Shown here in pieces: positions 1 to 8,127 of a stretch of DNA of 12,694 bases; within the stretch, counting starts at the first letter, position 1; every line of letters starts with the position of its first letter. The DNA comes from Chromatiales bacterium. Lineage in GTDB: Bacteria > Pseudomonadota > Gammaproteobacteria > Thiohalomonadales > Thiohalomonadaceae. The DNA is taken from positions 1 through 12,694 of the forward strand of contig JAOTST010000004.1 of the NCBI GenBank assembly GCA_029864785.1, written 5' to 3'. A program made the position numbers and the translations under genes. The notes beneath the pieces are model-generated. The model was given only the letters and a program-made list of their open reading frames with translations. It made no database searches and was not told where the DNA came from.

Positions 1-374
1 CAAGGCGGATTTTCACAATGCTGGCACATAACCGGTAAAGATTGAGTGTAACCGGTATTAATATCTTTTAGTTCGACCTTACGAATCCATTGCGCTTTCT
101 GCTCAGGAGCAGACAGTTTTTCATTACTGTTCTCGCCACCCCAGCCTTGTTCGTTCTGGCAGGCAGTAACGCAGTCGTTACACCCTTTTTCGCACTTATT
201 TGTATTAATCAGCATACCCCAACGAACATCAGAAGATGCCGGTTGGTCTAAATTACGAGCCTCAGCTGCACCGTACAGCAATACGCCTGGTGCGACTGTC
301 ATCGCAGCAGCAGTTGCAGCACTTTTCCCTACAAACTGGCGACGGGTTAGATCAGTTTGATTACTCTCACTCAT
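1..374 (-). CDS. dsrO: DsrO, periplasmic iron-sulfur subunit of DsrMKJOP (5' part only)
   Basis: Only the first 124 codons lie in the window; the gene continues past the left edge. It encodes the periplasmic ferredoxin-like electron-transfer subunit of the DsrMKJOP membrane complex. The N-terminus has a twin-arginine signal (R11-R12 in TRRQFVGK) followed by an Ala-rich hydrophobic stretch to about residue 38, so Tat export is expected. Cysteines C61, C65, C68 and C72 form a CX3CX2CX3C cluster motif. A second motif starts with C117 and C120, and the sequence stops at the probable next cysteine codon. The start ATG overlaps the dsrJ stop codon by one base (TAATG), which implies translational coupling. 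The position after dsrJ and the Tat signal match the known DsrO layout, so the identity is firm although the gene is incomplete. Confidence 0.93.
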   Translation of the reverse strand, partial: MSESNQTDLTRRQFVGKSAATAAAMTVAPGVLLYGAAEARNLDQPASSDVRWGMLINTNKCEKGCNDCVTACQNEQGWGGENSNEKLSAPEQKAQWIRKVELKDINTGYTQSLPVMCQHCENPP

Positions 375-865
375 TACTCGGCCTCTCTGTTTTGGGTTGC
401 CAGATTATTCATCACAACGGTTGAACGAGTCAGATGAATTTTAGCTGCAGCCTTCATCGCAGGCGTTGCAACAGGGTGGAGTTTGGCTGATTTACCATCC
501 AGTGCTTCTGGCTGGGTAGCATGACACTCAAAGCAGTCAAGCTTAACACCAACAAAGGCGTGACAATTCTGACAGAACTGTCCACTCTCAGCAGAGGTCT
601 CCGTTCCTTTAGCGGGAACATGACACTCAAGACACTCTTTAAGACTATATTGCTTGGTGCGCACACCTTGGCGCAACGTTTCAACACGGTGCTTTTTAAG
701 ATAGTCCATATGATTACGGCGCATGTCACTAGTATCTTCCACGCACTGCTTACCCTTAATGGCTTTGGGAATAGTAGGACCAACCTCTGCAATAGCATTG
801 GGTACTAATGTTGTTAGTAGCAGTGCTGTTGAGAGAAGACCCAGAAGCTTTCTAACAGGCTTCAT
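374..865 (-). CDS. dsrJ: DsrJ, triheme cytochrome c of DsrMKJOP
   Basis: This 163-aa protein is the periplasmic multiheme cytochrome subunit of the DsrMKJOP complex. A basic N-terminus and a hydrophobic segment at about residues 7-25 act as a Sec signal or membrane anchor. Three CXXCH heme-binding motifs are visible: C78-H82, C98-H102 and C111-H115. C41 in the GKQCVED context aligns by position with the Cys reported as the unusual distal ligand of one heme in Allochromatium DsrJ; that assignment is family knowledge plus my alignment by eye. The start is preceded by an AAGGAA ribosome binding site. It follows dsrL after a gap of about 117 nt that contains a hairpin, and its stop overlaps the dsrO start. 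Its exact redox role in sulfur oxidation is unsettled in the family. Confidence 0.95.
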   Translation of the reverse strand: MKPVRKLLGLLSTALLLTTLVPNAIAEVGPTIPKAIKGKQCVEDTSDMRRNHMDYLKKHRVETLRQGVRTKQYSLKECLECHVPAKGTETSAESGQFCQNCHAFVGVKLDCFECHATQPEALDGKSAKLHPVATPAMKAAAKIHLTRSTVVMNNLATQNREAE

Positions 866-935
866 ATTGTTTCCTTAGTTAACTTAATCACACCCAGTCA
901 ATACAACCAGGCAAACTTATTTATCTAGATCAGCA

Positions 936-961
936 GGAGCCCTAATGTTACTCGGGGCTCC
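936..961 (-). other. Intercistronic hairpin between dsrL and dsrJ
   Basis: A perfect 7-bp inverted repeat (GGAGCCC / GGGCTCC) with a 12-nt loop sits in the dsrL-dsrJ gap. In the minus-strand transcript no U-tract follows it, so it does not look like an intrinsic terminator. It may be an mRNA stability or processing element; the function is inferred. Confidence 0.5.
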
Positions 962-982
962 CTACAATCTGAATACCTTTAC

Positions 983-2956
983 TTAGGCGCCCATTCCCAT
1001 GTCAATGTAACCGGTAGGGCATACATCAGCACAGATATGGCAACCGATACACTTGTCGTAATCAGTTTCTACGTAACGACCAGTAGTTGACTCGCCGCGT
1101 TTGGTTTTCTTAACGGCATCCTGTGGGCAGTAGACCACACAGTTATCACACTCAAAGCACATGCCACAGCTCATGCAACGTTCGGCCTCTGCAACCACAT
1201 CAGCCTCTTCAAGAGCAACCAGACGTTCCTGGAAGTTACCAATAACATCTTCAGAGGTAACTTCAATCTGACTACGCTTGTGGCGTGGGGTATCTTCGAA
1301 GTGGCCGAGGAAGAGCATGTCAGAAGAGATGATTTCAGCACTACCGCGATCTTCAAAGTTATGAACAGCAAACTTGGCATCAGCAGTTCCACGTAGACCT
1401 ACGTCGATATCTTTATCTTCAGCAGACTCTTTCTTGTCTGATGCGTACTGATCAGGCTCAAGTCCAGTCTCACGTAGCTTATCCATCAGGTCGAAGTGGT
1501 GTACATCAACCTTCGGACGAAGTTTTAGTTCTTCGTTAGCAAGGTAGTGGTTGATGCTCTCGGCAGCGATGCTGGCCTGACCAATTGCAGTGGTTAGCAG
1601 GTGAGGACGAACGATATCGCCACATACGAAATAGCCTGGTTTCTTAGGAACCTGGAAGTTCTTATCGGCATCAATAAGGCTACGGTCATTAGCGAAATCT
1701 TCCATACCTTCCATATCACCGGTTTGACCGATGGCGGCAACAATCAGTTCACACTCAATGTCGAATTCACTGCCTTCGATAGGAGTAGAGCCATCTTCTT
1801 CGAGCTTGATAACACGTAGAGCGGTGGCACGACCATCAGCACCTTTAACAACAGCAACAGGGCTCAGCTGACCGACAATCTCAACACCTTCGTTGGTTGC
1901 ATCTTCCAGCTCGTGCTCAGCGGCAGGCATGTTTGCCAGAGTAGAGCGGGAAATCAGCATAACATCAGCACCTTGGCGAGCCGCTGATTCCGCAACATCG
2001 TGTGCAGTTTGATTCAATACAATTGACTCAGGACGGTCTTTTTCGTTCTCAACAGTAATGTTACCCAGACGACGAGCAACAGAGGCGACATCGATAGAGG
2101 TATCACCGCCACCGATAACTACAACCTTGCCAGATACGTGCTGTAGACGACCCTGGTTAAATGCAGCCAGGAAGGCAACACCAGTAATACAGTTGCTAGC
2201 ATCTGCACCATCAATAGGAAGTGGGCGACCCGACTGAGCACCGAGTGCAAACAGAACGGCATCGTAATCATTTTCCAGGCTCTCCATTGAGACATCAACA
2301 CCAACTTTGGTGCCGGTCTTGATTTCAACGCCCATATCAACGATACGCTTAATCTCGCCATCGAGAACATCACGAGGCGTACGATAGCCAGGGATGCCGT
2401 AGCGCATCATGCCGCCGAGATCATCGAGTGCTTCAAAGATAGTTGCACCATGACCCATACGACGCAGTTGATAAGCAGCAGCCAGACCAGCGGGACCACC
2501 ACCGATGATAGCTACTTTTTTGCCAGTATCGTCACCTGCGGTATAGCCATAACCATTGGCTAGAGCCTGGTCACCAATGTACTGCTCAACAGAGTTGATA
2601 CCCACATGGTCTTCGACCATGTTGCGGTTACAGCCATCCTCACAAGGAGCAGGGCAAACACGCCCCATGATTGATGGGAAAGGATTGGCATTGGTCGCAC
2701 GCTCAAATGCGTACTGCTGCATAGTTTTGTCGCCGGTAGGCTTCTCCATGCCACGGACGATATCTAACCAACCGCGAACATCGTGACCTGAAGGACAGCT
2801 GCCCTGGCAGGGTGGAGTACGATGCACGTAAGTGGGGCACTTATATGAGTAGCTAGCCTGGAAGATTTTTTGATTAAAAGCTCCCTCTTTATAATCACCA
2901 TCTTCATAACGGCGGAAGTTAAGTTCTTTGCTCATATCGTCACTAGAAGTTGCCAT
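983..2956 (-). CDS. dsrL: DsrL, NAD(P)H-dependent iron-sulfur flavoprotein of the reverse Dsr pathway
   Basis: This 657-aa cytoplasmic protein resembles the glutamate synthase small subunit with an added C-terminal ferredoxin domain. It is the NAD(P)(H):acceptor oxidoreductase partner of oxidative DsrAB. The N-terminal iron-sulfur region contains C40, C50, C54, C101, C105 and C109. A FAD-binding Rossmann motif (IIGGGPAGLAAA) lies at about 150-161 and a second dinucleotide-binding motif (VVIGGGDTSIDVA) at about 279-291. The GDIVR stretch near 447-451 is a typical late FAD-contact region. Two 4Fe-4S motifs close the protein: CMSCGMCFECDNCVVYC (594-610) and CIGCHICADVC (636-646). A linker of about 120 residues separates the flavin domains from this ferredoxin domain. 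The ATG has a strong AGGAG site about 8 nt upstream. Length and domain order fit DsrL of sulfur oxidizers. Confidence 0.96.
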   Translation of the reverse strand: MATSSDDMSKELNFRRYEDGDYKEGAFNQKIFQASYSYKCPTYVHRTPPCQGSCPSGHDVRGWLDIVRGMEKPTGDKTMQQYAFERATNANPFPSIMGRVCPAPCEDGCNRNMVEDHVGINSVEQYIGDQALANGYGYTAGDDTGKKVAIIGGGPAGLAAAYQLRRMGHGATIFEALDDLGGMMRYGIPGYRTPRDVLDGEIKRIVDMGVEIKTGTKVGVDVSMESLENDYDAVLFALGAQSGRPLPIDGADASNCITGVAFLAAFNQGRLQHVSGKVVVIGGGDTSIDVASVARRLGNITVENEKDRPESIVLNQTAHDVAESAARQGADVMLISRSTLANMPAAEHELEDATNEGVEIVGQLSPVAVVKGADGRATALRVIKLEEDGSTPIEGSEFDIECELIVAAIGQTGDMEGMEDFANDRSLIDADKNFQVPKKPGYFVCGDIVRPHLLTTAIGQASIAAESINHYLANEELKLRPKVDVHHFDLMDKLRETGLEPDQYASDKKESAEDKDIDVGLRGTADAKFAVHNFEDRGSAEIISSDMLFLGHFEDTPRHKRSQIEVTSEDVIGNFQERLVALEEADVVAEAERCMSCGMCFECDNCVVYCPQDAVKKTKRGESTTGRYVETDYDKCIGCHICADVCPTGYIDMGMGA

Positions 2957-3023
2957 TCAATTTTCTCCTATGCAGAAAACATTCTTAAATCAGTTTAAAT
3001 TAATTATCAAGCTATTGAAAACA

Positions 3024-4634
3024 TTAAGATTCTTCAGAAGAATCTGTATCGTTCTCATCACTATCATCATCAGTACCATCCAGCTCTTTCTCTTGAATAG
3101 AGCCTGTCATTACCAGAGCATCACCAACAATCTGGTGGGTACTGGTAATCATATCCATTGGGAACTTGTAGATAGGCAGTATCTTGGCAAACTGTGCTTT
3201 ACAGATTGCGCAAATAGCCGCTAAGTGGGTCACACCTTGCTCCTCGACTACATCATTAAGAGCCTCCATTCTTGGAAGCGCTCCCTTAACTCGAATCTCC
3301 ATCAGGTCATCGGTCAGAAGACCACCACCGCCACCACAACAGTAGGTGACCTCTTTGATGGTTGCAGGATCCATCTCTACAAAATTATTTGCCGCAGCCT
3401 TGATAACGGCGCGAGGAATATCAAATTGACCGCCAGCCCAGCTACCCATACGACTACCACGAGCTACGTTACATGAGTCGTGGAAGGTGATCGTTCTCCA
3501 GTCATTTTCAGACTTGTTAAAGCGAAGCTTATTTTCCTGAATCAGATCATAAGTGAATTCACAAATATGCTGAGGAATAGGGTAGTTGTGATCAAGTTGC
3601 TTCTGAAGTTTTTGTGCAAACTCATCATCTTCAGCTGCACCGGAACCAATCCCTGCTGTGGTATTCCAGAAGCTATAGGCAACACGCCATGCATGGCCAC
3701 ATTCGCCCACAATAATTCGCTTAACACCTAAATCGATAGCCGCTTTACGAATACGCTCTGCAACCGTCTTGAGGTTAGAGTAGCTACCAATAAACATCGA
3801 GAAGTTTGCAGCCTCAGATGCGTAGGAGCTTAGGGTCCAGCTAACGCCAGCCTCGTGGAAGACCTTGGCATAACCCATTAGACCATCAATGTGTGGCTCA
3901 GCAAAGAAGTCGGCAGAAGGAGTAATTAGCAGAATATCTGCCCCCTCAACATCAAGAGGTATCTTAACGGGCAGGCCGGTATCCTCTTCGATCTCCTCAG
4001 CAAACTCAGCAAGAGTCGCCTTGAGCGCCTTACCTGGGAGCCCGAGGTTGTTGCCAACCTTCTGTAGTTTCCCAAGAATTTCGTTACAGTATTTTTGACC
4101 ATGACCCACAGAGTCCATGATCTCGCGAGCAGCCATTGATACCTCAGCAGTATCAATACCGTAAGGGCAGAATACTGAACAACGACGACACTGTGAGCAC
4201 TGATGGAAGTAGCTATGCCACTCATCAAGAACCTCACGAGTCAAATCACGTGCACCAACCAGTTTAGGGAAGTACTTACCAGCAAAGGTGAAGTGGCGAC
4301 GATAGACGCTGCGTAGCAGGTCTTGTCGTGCAACAGGCATGTTCTTTGGGTCACTTGTACCCTGGAAGTAGTGGCATTTATCGGTACATGCACCACACTT
4401 AACACAGGCATCCATATAGACCTGGAATGAGCGATACTTGCCGAGAAGTTCACCCATCTTATCGATCGCTTTCTCTTCCCAGTTATCGACCAGCTCACCA
4501 GGGAATCCTATGGACTCGTTGTGATCTGGCTTTGCAAGAAATGGGCTAAGGTGAGCAGTTGCATCGGGCTCCAATTTGTTTGGAACGTCGGGCAGTTCTC
4601 TATACTCTGGGGGAGGGGCTTGGTACGCAGCCAC
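3024..4634 (-). CDS. dsrK: DsrK, HdrD-like catalytic iron-sulfur subunit of DsrMKJOP
   Basis: This 536-aa protein is related to heterodisulfide reductase HdrD. It is thought to sit on the cytoplasmic side and exchange electrons with DsrC. Two classical 4Fe-4S motifs are present: C77, C80, C83, C87 and C146, C149, C152, C156. The C-terminal half carries CCG-type cysteines: C312 (ECGHAWR), C388 (HDSCN), C432-C433 (YCCGGGGG), and C475 with C478. The start codon is GTG, chosen because an AGGAG site lies 6 nt upstream and the N-terminus reads sensibly from there. The last 20 or so residues are strongly acidic (Asp/Glu/Ser-rich). It lies between dsrM and dsrL, as expected, with short gaps. Confidence 0.96.
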   Translation of the reverse strand: MAAYQAPPPEYRELPDVPNKLEPDATAHLSPFLAKPDHNESIGFPGELVDNWEEKAIDKMGELLGKYRSFQVYMDACVKCGACTDKCHYFQGTSDPKNMPVARQDLLRSVYRRHFTFAGKYFPKLVGARDLTREVLDEWHSYFHQCSQCRRCSVFCPYGIDTAEVSMAAREIMDSVGHGQKYCNEILGKLQKVGNNLGLPGKALKATLAEFAEEIEEDTGLPVKIPLDVEGADILLITPSADFFAEPHIDGLMGYAKVFHEAGVSWTLSSYASEAANFSMFIGSYSNLKTVAERIRKAAIDLGVKRIIVGECGHAWRVAYSFWNTTAGIGSGAAEDDEFAQKLQKQLDHNYPIPQHICEFTYDLIQENKLRFNKSENDWRTITFHDSCNVARGSRMGSWAGGQFDIPRAVIKAAANNFVEMDPATIKEVTYCCGGGGGLLTDDLMEIRVKGALPRMEALNDVVEEQGVTHLAAICAICKAQFAKILPIYKFPMDMITSTHQIVGDALVMTGSIQEKELDGTDDDSDENDTDSSEES

Positions 4635-4645
4635 GTAATTCTCCT
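4632..4645 (-). promoter_or_regulatory. GTG start codon and Shine-Dalgarno of dsrK
   Basis: On the minus strand, AGGAG (4641-4645) is followed by a 6-nt spacer and GTG (4634-4632). This decides the dsrK start in the absence of a nearby ATG with an equally good site. Confidence 0.75.
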
Positions 4646-4669
4646 ATCAGTTAATTCGGTCGGTTGGAC

Positions 4670-5392
4670 TTATTTGTCGAGTTCAGCTGCCCACGGGGCA
4701 ACATGACGACGCTCACGTGGATTATCCACCTGGTTTCGGGTCGGACTAAAGAATACGCCTGGGGCATGTAGCAGCTTACTAATGGGGAATACAATTAGTA
4801 GTACGGCAACAAGAGCCAGATGAATCAGAAGAGGCCCATCAGTTGGTAGTTCACGGATATCGAACACCATCAGTCCTAACATAAATTGCTTTACTGTCAC
4901 GATATCGGTGTGACTAACAAACTTCATCATTAAGCCGCTGGAACCTATCAGAATGAGTAGAAGCAGCATCAGATAATCCGAAGGACCTGAAATATAACGA
5001 ATTCTCTCAATCACAATACGACGGCCTAGCAGACCCAGGAGGCCAAGAACCATCGCAAAACCGGCATAGATACCGAAAGGTTGAACGAGTTCTACCCACC
5101 ACCATACGGGGTCGGTGAAGTAGCGGAAGTGACGCAACAGTACGAGCGCCAAACCGGCATGAAATAGGTAGCCTAGAACCCAGATCCACTTATTGGATTT
5201 GAACAGGCTTTCAAACAACGCCACCTCGCGGAATAGGCGATATGCAACGCCACTTTGTGTTGTGGGTGCTGGTGTTGTTGGAATTTTTAGCGGGGCAGGA
5301 GTGCGTGCATATTGACGGATCTTAACAAAGAGTCCACCGATAAAGAGCGCAGTCGCCACATAAAATAGGAGTGCGTAGAGCACTGACATCAT
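4670..5392 (-). CDS. dsrM: DsrM, NarI-like membrane cytochrome b subunit of DsrMKJOP
   Basis: This 240-aa integral membrane protein is related to the NarI cytochrome b subunit of nitrate reductase and passes electrons between the quinone pool and DsrK. About five hydrophobic segments are visible, near residues 3-23, 69-88, 105-125, 139-158 and 187-208. Histidines inside or at the ends of helices are candidate b-heme ligands: HAGLALVLLRHF in the second helix, and LIHLALV and KLLH in the last. The start is MM; the first ATG is preferred because GGAGAG lies a few bases upstream. It is preceded by a terminator-like hairpin after dsrC and followed by dsrK after 35 nt. The length matches DsrM of oxidative operons (about 240 aa). 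Confidence 0.94.
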   Translation of the reverse strand: MMSVLYALLFYVATALFIGGLFVKIRQYARTPAPLKIPTTPAPTTQSGVAYRLFREVALFESLFKSNKWIWVLGYLFHAGLALVLLRHFRYFTDPVWWWVELVQPFGIYAGFAMVLGLLGLLGRRIVIERIRYISGPSDYLMLLLLILIGSSGLMMKFVSHTDIVTVKQFMLGLMVFDIRELPTDGPLLIHLALVAVLLIVFPISKLLHAPGVFFSPTRNQVDNPRERRHVAPWAAELDK

Positions 5393-5412
5393 AATCTCTC
5401 CGAAATCACGGA

Positions 5413-5448
5413 ATTAAAAAGAGCGGAGGGCGCATATGCGTCCCTCCG
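5413..5448 (-). terminator. Intrinsic-terminator-like hairpin between dsrC and dsrM
   Basis: Read on the minus strand, CGGAGGG (5448-5442), one bulged A, then CGCAT/ATGCG and CCCTCCG (5430-5424) form a GC-rich stem of about 12 bp. It is followed directly by CTCTTTTTAATT, a U-tract in RNA. It lies within 20 nt after the dsrC stop and before dsrM. Because dsrMKLJO follow without an obvious strong promoter, it probably acts as a partial terminator or mRNA 3' protector that raises dsrABEFHC levels over the membrane genes. Confidence 0.75.
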
Positions 5449-5462
5449 GACTTAATTCTGCT

Positions 5463-5795
5463 TTAGATACAGCCGGTAGGCTTAGGCAGACCTGCAACTT
5501 TACAAGCTTGCTTAGCAGGACCATATGGGAACAACTCATACAGATATTTGCTGTTACCTTTGTCTTTACCGAGCTTCTTACCAATCGCTTTAGTCAGTAC
5601 ACGTACTGCAGGTGCGATTTGATACTCGTCATAGTACTCACGTAGGAAGTCGATAACTTCCCAGTGTGAATCAGTCATCTCAAGACTCTCGGTCTTAGCA
5701 AGCTCAGCGCCAGCTGCACGAGTCCAGTCGTTCAGATCAAGAAGATATCCTTCTTCATCAGTGTCTAGCTCTTTACCTTCTACCATTAAACCCAT
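5463..5795 (-). CDS. dsrC: DsrC, sulfur-carrier protein with two tail cysteines
   Basis: This 110-aa protein is the small sulfur carrier of the Dsr pathway. It receives sulfur from DsrEFH and interacts with DsrAB and with the DsrMKJOP complex. The conserved C-terminal arm is complete: GPAKQACKVAGLPKPTGCI has C98 (CysB) and penultimate C109 (CysA), separated by the usual 11 positions. These two residues mark a true DsrC rather than TusE (CysA only) or RspA (neither). The start has AGGAG 7 nt upstream; a second ATG at codon 4 is possible but less well placed. It sits between dsrH and dsrM and is followed at once by a strong hairpin with a U-tract. Confidence 0.97.
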   Translation of the reverse strand: MGLMVEGKELDTDEEGYLLDLNDWTRAAGAELAKTESLEMTDSHWEVIDFLREYYDEYQIAPAVRVLTKAIGKKLGKDKGNSKYLYELFPYGPAKQACKVAGLPKPTGCI

Positions 5796-5829
5796 GGGTT
5801 TTCTCCTAATTGGATTAAATTACAAAAAA

Positions 5830-6129
5830 TTACAGCCAGCTGTTAACTGCTTCTTTCTCAGCAGTTAGCTCAACAAAACCGTTGTAGTCTACAAGTTTGA
5901 TACCATCGATCACTTTATCAGCGATACCACGAGCCTTAACATCTGGCTCGAGGGCATAAACAGTAATATTTGACATCGCACTTTGAAGCCTCTCAGCATA
6001 AGCACTACCCTTAATTGCACCGTAAACACCATCTTCATAAAGAAGAACAGCGCTTCCGTCTTGTGCACAAGAGAGGCAGCTCTCAAGAGAGTTCTTATCA
6101 AAAGGCGACTTGTTAACAATATGTAACAT
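5830..6129 (-). CDS. dsrH: DsrH, TusB-like subunit of the DsrEFH sulfurtransferase
   Basis: This 99-aa protein belongs to the TusB/DsrH family. It forms the cytoplasmic DsrE2F2H2 complex, which transfers sulfur to DsrC. The N-terminal region NKSPFDKNSLESCL places C18 where the conserved DsrH cysteine (Cys20 in Allochromatium) lies; C21 is an additional cysteine. The AGGAG site for this gene overlaps the dsrF stop codon, so translation is probably coupled. Length agrees with the family (about 100 aa). Confidence 0.95.
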   Translation of the reverse strand: MLHIVNKSPFDKNSLESCLSCAQDGSAVLLYEDGVYGAIKGSAYAERLQSAMSNITVYALEPDVKARGIADKVIDGIKLVDYNGFVELTAEKEAVNSWL

Positions 6130-6139
6130 GGTCTATCTC

Positions 6140-6550
6140 CTAAAAGCTCAAAACGACATCTGCATCGGTCATGAGAGATTTCATCTCTTCACGATCAACC
6201 AGAATAATAGAATCTTTCTCGGCCCAATCTTCATCTTCATCTTCCCATTTAAGATCCAAAAGATCGTCAACGGTCAGACCGCGCTCTTCTAGTGACTGTT
6301 TACAGACGTACATATATTTAACGTCATAGTCACCTAAAGCACCGTATGTTGGTGAGAAATTTTTCATCCCTATGTCAGCTGTATCCTGGCCTTTGGTGAT
6401 TTGAAAAACACCATCATCCATAAACAGCAAGCGAACGTCTTGCTCGAAGGCTGCGCCAATTAGCACAACTTCAAGAGATTCCAGGGCGTAGACTGTCCCA
6501 TATGGAGCCTTACGGTTCACATACAGGAATTGTTTAATAACACTACTCAT
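6140..6550 (-). CDS. dsrF: DsrF, TusC-like subunit of the DsrEFH sulfurtransferase
   Basis: This 136-aa protein belongs to the TusC/DsrF family and is a structural subunit of the DsrEFH heterohexamer. The N-terminal pattern FLYVNRKAPYGTVYALESLE followed by LLFMDDGVFQITKGQDTADI is typical of DsrF. It has a single cysteine (C83, in YMYVCKQSL). The C-terminal third is very acidic (KWEDEDEDWAEKD). An AGGAG site at 6561-6565 abuts the end of dsrE and lies about 10 nt from the ATG. It is placed between dsrE and dsrH as in all oxidative dsr operons. Confidence 0.95.
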   Translation of the reverse strand: MSSVIKQFLYVNRKAPYGTVYALESLEVVLIGAAFEQDVRLLFMDDGVFQITKGQDTADIGMKNFSPTYGALGDYDVKYMYVCKQSLEERGLTVDDLLDLKWEDEDEDWAEKDSIILVDREEMKSLMTDADVVLSF

Positions 6551-6565
6551 AATCTATAGTCTCCT

Positions 6566-6958
6566 CTAATCGCCAAATACAACAAGACGGTCAGCAATGA
6601 TACCGCCTTCAATTAGCTGACCTAGACCAGAGATACGGAAACCAGGTGCAAGGTTATCTGCATCTTTACCGTTTCTAGCAGACTCATCGGCATCTGCGAT
6701 ACCGCGGCGCTGAGCCGCGGCAACACAAACAACCAGATCAAGATCATGCGCTGCTGCCAGCTCACTCCAACGAGTGATCACGTTGCGATCATCTTGTGGA
6801 GGAGTGGTCAGACGAGTCGCGTTGTTAACACCATCGTGATAGAAGAAGATACGAAATATCTCGTAACCCTTCTCAAGTGCCGCTTTGGTGAAGTTGTATG
6901 CGCTATCAGATGCCTGATGCGTATACGGACCTTCATTAATCTGAATTGTATATTTCAT
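6566..6958 (-). CDS. dsrE: DsrE, TusD-like active-site subunit of the DsrEFH sulfurtransferase
   Basis: This protein belongs to the TusD/DsrE family and carries the persulfide-forming cysteine of DsrEFH, which passes sulfur to DsrC. I start it at the ATG at 6958-6956 (MKYTIQINEG), which gives 130 aa. This has AAGGA 9 nt upstream and makes the catalytic cysteine C78 (LDLVVCVAAAQRRGI), the number reported for Allochromatium DsrE. An upstream in-frame ATG at 6982 would add eight residues but abuts the dsrB stop and lacks a good ribosome site. The gap to dsrB is 24 nt. Confidence 0.95.
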   Translation of the reverse strand: MKYTIQINEGPYTHQASDSAYNFTKAALEKGYEIFRIFFYHDGVNNATRLTTPPQDDRNVITRWSELAAAHDLDLVVCVAAAQRRGIADADESARNGKDADNLAPGFRISGLGQLIEGGIIADRLVVFGD

Positions 6959-6982
6959 TGAATTATTTCCTTCGCGATCCAC

Positions 6983-8053
6983 TTAGAAACGGATATGCGC
7001 AGAAGCATTCAAATTCACACGGCCACCACGCCAGTCATCGATGTGGTACTTAGTGAATGGAAGACCTGTCTTTTCGAAGAAACGAGGCCATCCAATACGC
7101 TCAGCCCATTCTCCAATACGCTCCCAATCTTTTGCATCTTCTTTGTAGGCGCCGAGGATCTGCTTAACAACAGCAGCAACTTCAGGCCAACGTGGAGGAT
7201 TGTTAGGGATACCCGCAGCAACCAACTTGTGGAAGGTAGGCTTCGAACGTGCATTAGAGTTTTTACCACCAACCCAAATCGCAAACTTAGAGTGCTCAGG
7301 GTCGTTGATCTGCATTGGAGGACAAGGTGGGAAACATGCGCCACAACAGATACATTTCTTCTCATCAATTTCCAGGGTAGGTTTACCGTTAACCATTGCA
7401 GGACGAATCGCAGCAACAGGGCAACGAGCAACAACCGTAGGACGCTCACAAACATTAGACACGATATCGTGGTTAATCTTAGGTGGCTTGGTGTGCTGAA
7501 TGTTGATCGCAATATCACCTTGACCGCCACAGTTAATCGAGCAGCAAGAGGTGGTCATACGAACGCGGTTTGGCATCTCTTCTCTAATATACTCTTCGTG
7601 AAGCTCATCCATCAGCGCTTTAACAGCACCAGAAGCATCAGTAGCAGGGATGTCGCAGTGCAGCCAACCCTGAGTATGAGAGATCATCGATACAGAGTTG
7701 CCAGTACCACCGATTGGGAAGCCTTTTGCAGTAAGTGCGTCGATCAGTGGTTGAACTTGTGCCTCTGTAGAGACCATAAATTCAATGTTAGAACGAATAG
7801 TGAAACGAACGAAGCCTTCGGCAAATTCGTCACCGATATCCATCAGTGTGCGGATAGTGTAAGTGTCCATTTGACGCTGAGTACCAGCGCGAACAGTCCA
7901 AACTTCATCGCCGCCATTAGCAACGTGATGAAGTACACCAGGACGAGGGCGATCATGCCAACTCCAGTCACCATAGTTCTTCTTCAGAACAGGGTGAAGG
8001 AATTTCTCCATCTCTGGAACACCGGTTTCATCAGGCATACGAGGTGCAGTCAT
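6983..8053 (-). CDS. dsrB: DsrB, beta subunit of reverse dissimilatory sulfite reductase
   Basis: This is the beta subunit of siroheme-containing DsrAB, which in sulfur oxidizers forms sulfite from reduced sulfur in the cytoplasm. I begin at the ATG at 8053-8051 (MTAPRMPDET), giving 356 aa, because GGAG (8061-8064) is 7 nt upstream. An earlier in-frame ATG at 8092 would add 13 residues with no homologous look. The siroheme/cluster region contains C133, C170, C171 and C175 (TTSCCSINCGGQGD). The inserted ferredoxin domain is C211 (CPVAAI) with CICCGACFPPC (C234, C237, C240, C244). The C-terminal domain ends in AHIRF. It follows dsrA after 74 nt and precedes dsrE. Confidence 0.97.
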   Translation of the reverse strand: MTAPRMPDETGVPEMEKFLHPVLKKNYGDWSWHDRPRPGVLHHVANGGDEVWTVRAGTQRQMDTYTIRTLMDIGDEFAEGFVRFTIRSNIEFMVSTEAQVQPLIDALTAKGFPIGGTGNSVSMISHTQGWLHCDIPATDASGAVKALMDELHEEYIREEMPNRVRMTTSCCSINCGGQGDIAINIQHTKPPKINHDIVSNVCERPTVVARCPVAAIRPAMVNGKPTLEIDEKKCICCGACFPPCPPMQINDPEHSKFAIWVGGKNSNARSKPTFHKLVAAGIPNNPPRWPEVAAVVKQILGAYKEDAKDWERIGEWAERIGWPRFFEKTGLPFTKYHIDDWRGGRVNLNASAHIRF

Positions 8054-8127
8054 TGATTTTCTCCAAATATATTTAATTCTGGATGGCACCATGGGTTACA
8101 CGGGCCATTCACATAATAATGGTTAAC

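Noticed and set aside
374..865. Other long frames across dsrJ (454-798 minus, 521-808 plus)
   Set aside because: The three CXXCH motifs and signal segment fix the dsrJ frame; the others are overlapping shadows.
6959..6982. Longer dsrE starting at 6982
   Set aside because: The extra eight residues lack a proper ribosome site, and the later start puts the catalytic cysteine at the family position 78.
6995..8056. A 353-codon open frame on the plus strand antisense to dsrB
   Set aside because: It lies wholly opposite a certain gene, its product is rich in Arg/Thr/Asn with no family resemblance, and no ribosome site precedes it. It is a by-product of dsrB codon use.
8054..8092. Longer dsrB starting at the ATG at 8092
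   Set aside because: It adds 13 residues (MVPSRIKYIWRKS) that do not look like DsrB, and the ATG at 8053 has a good GGAG site and gives the usual length.
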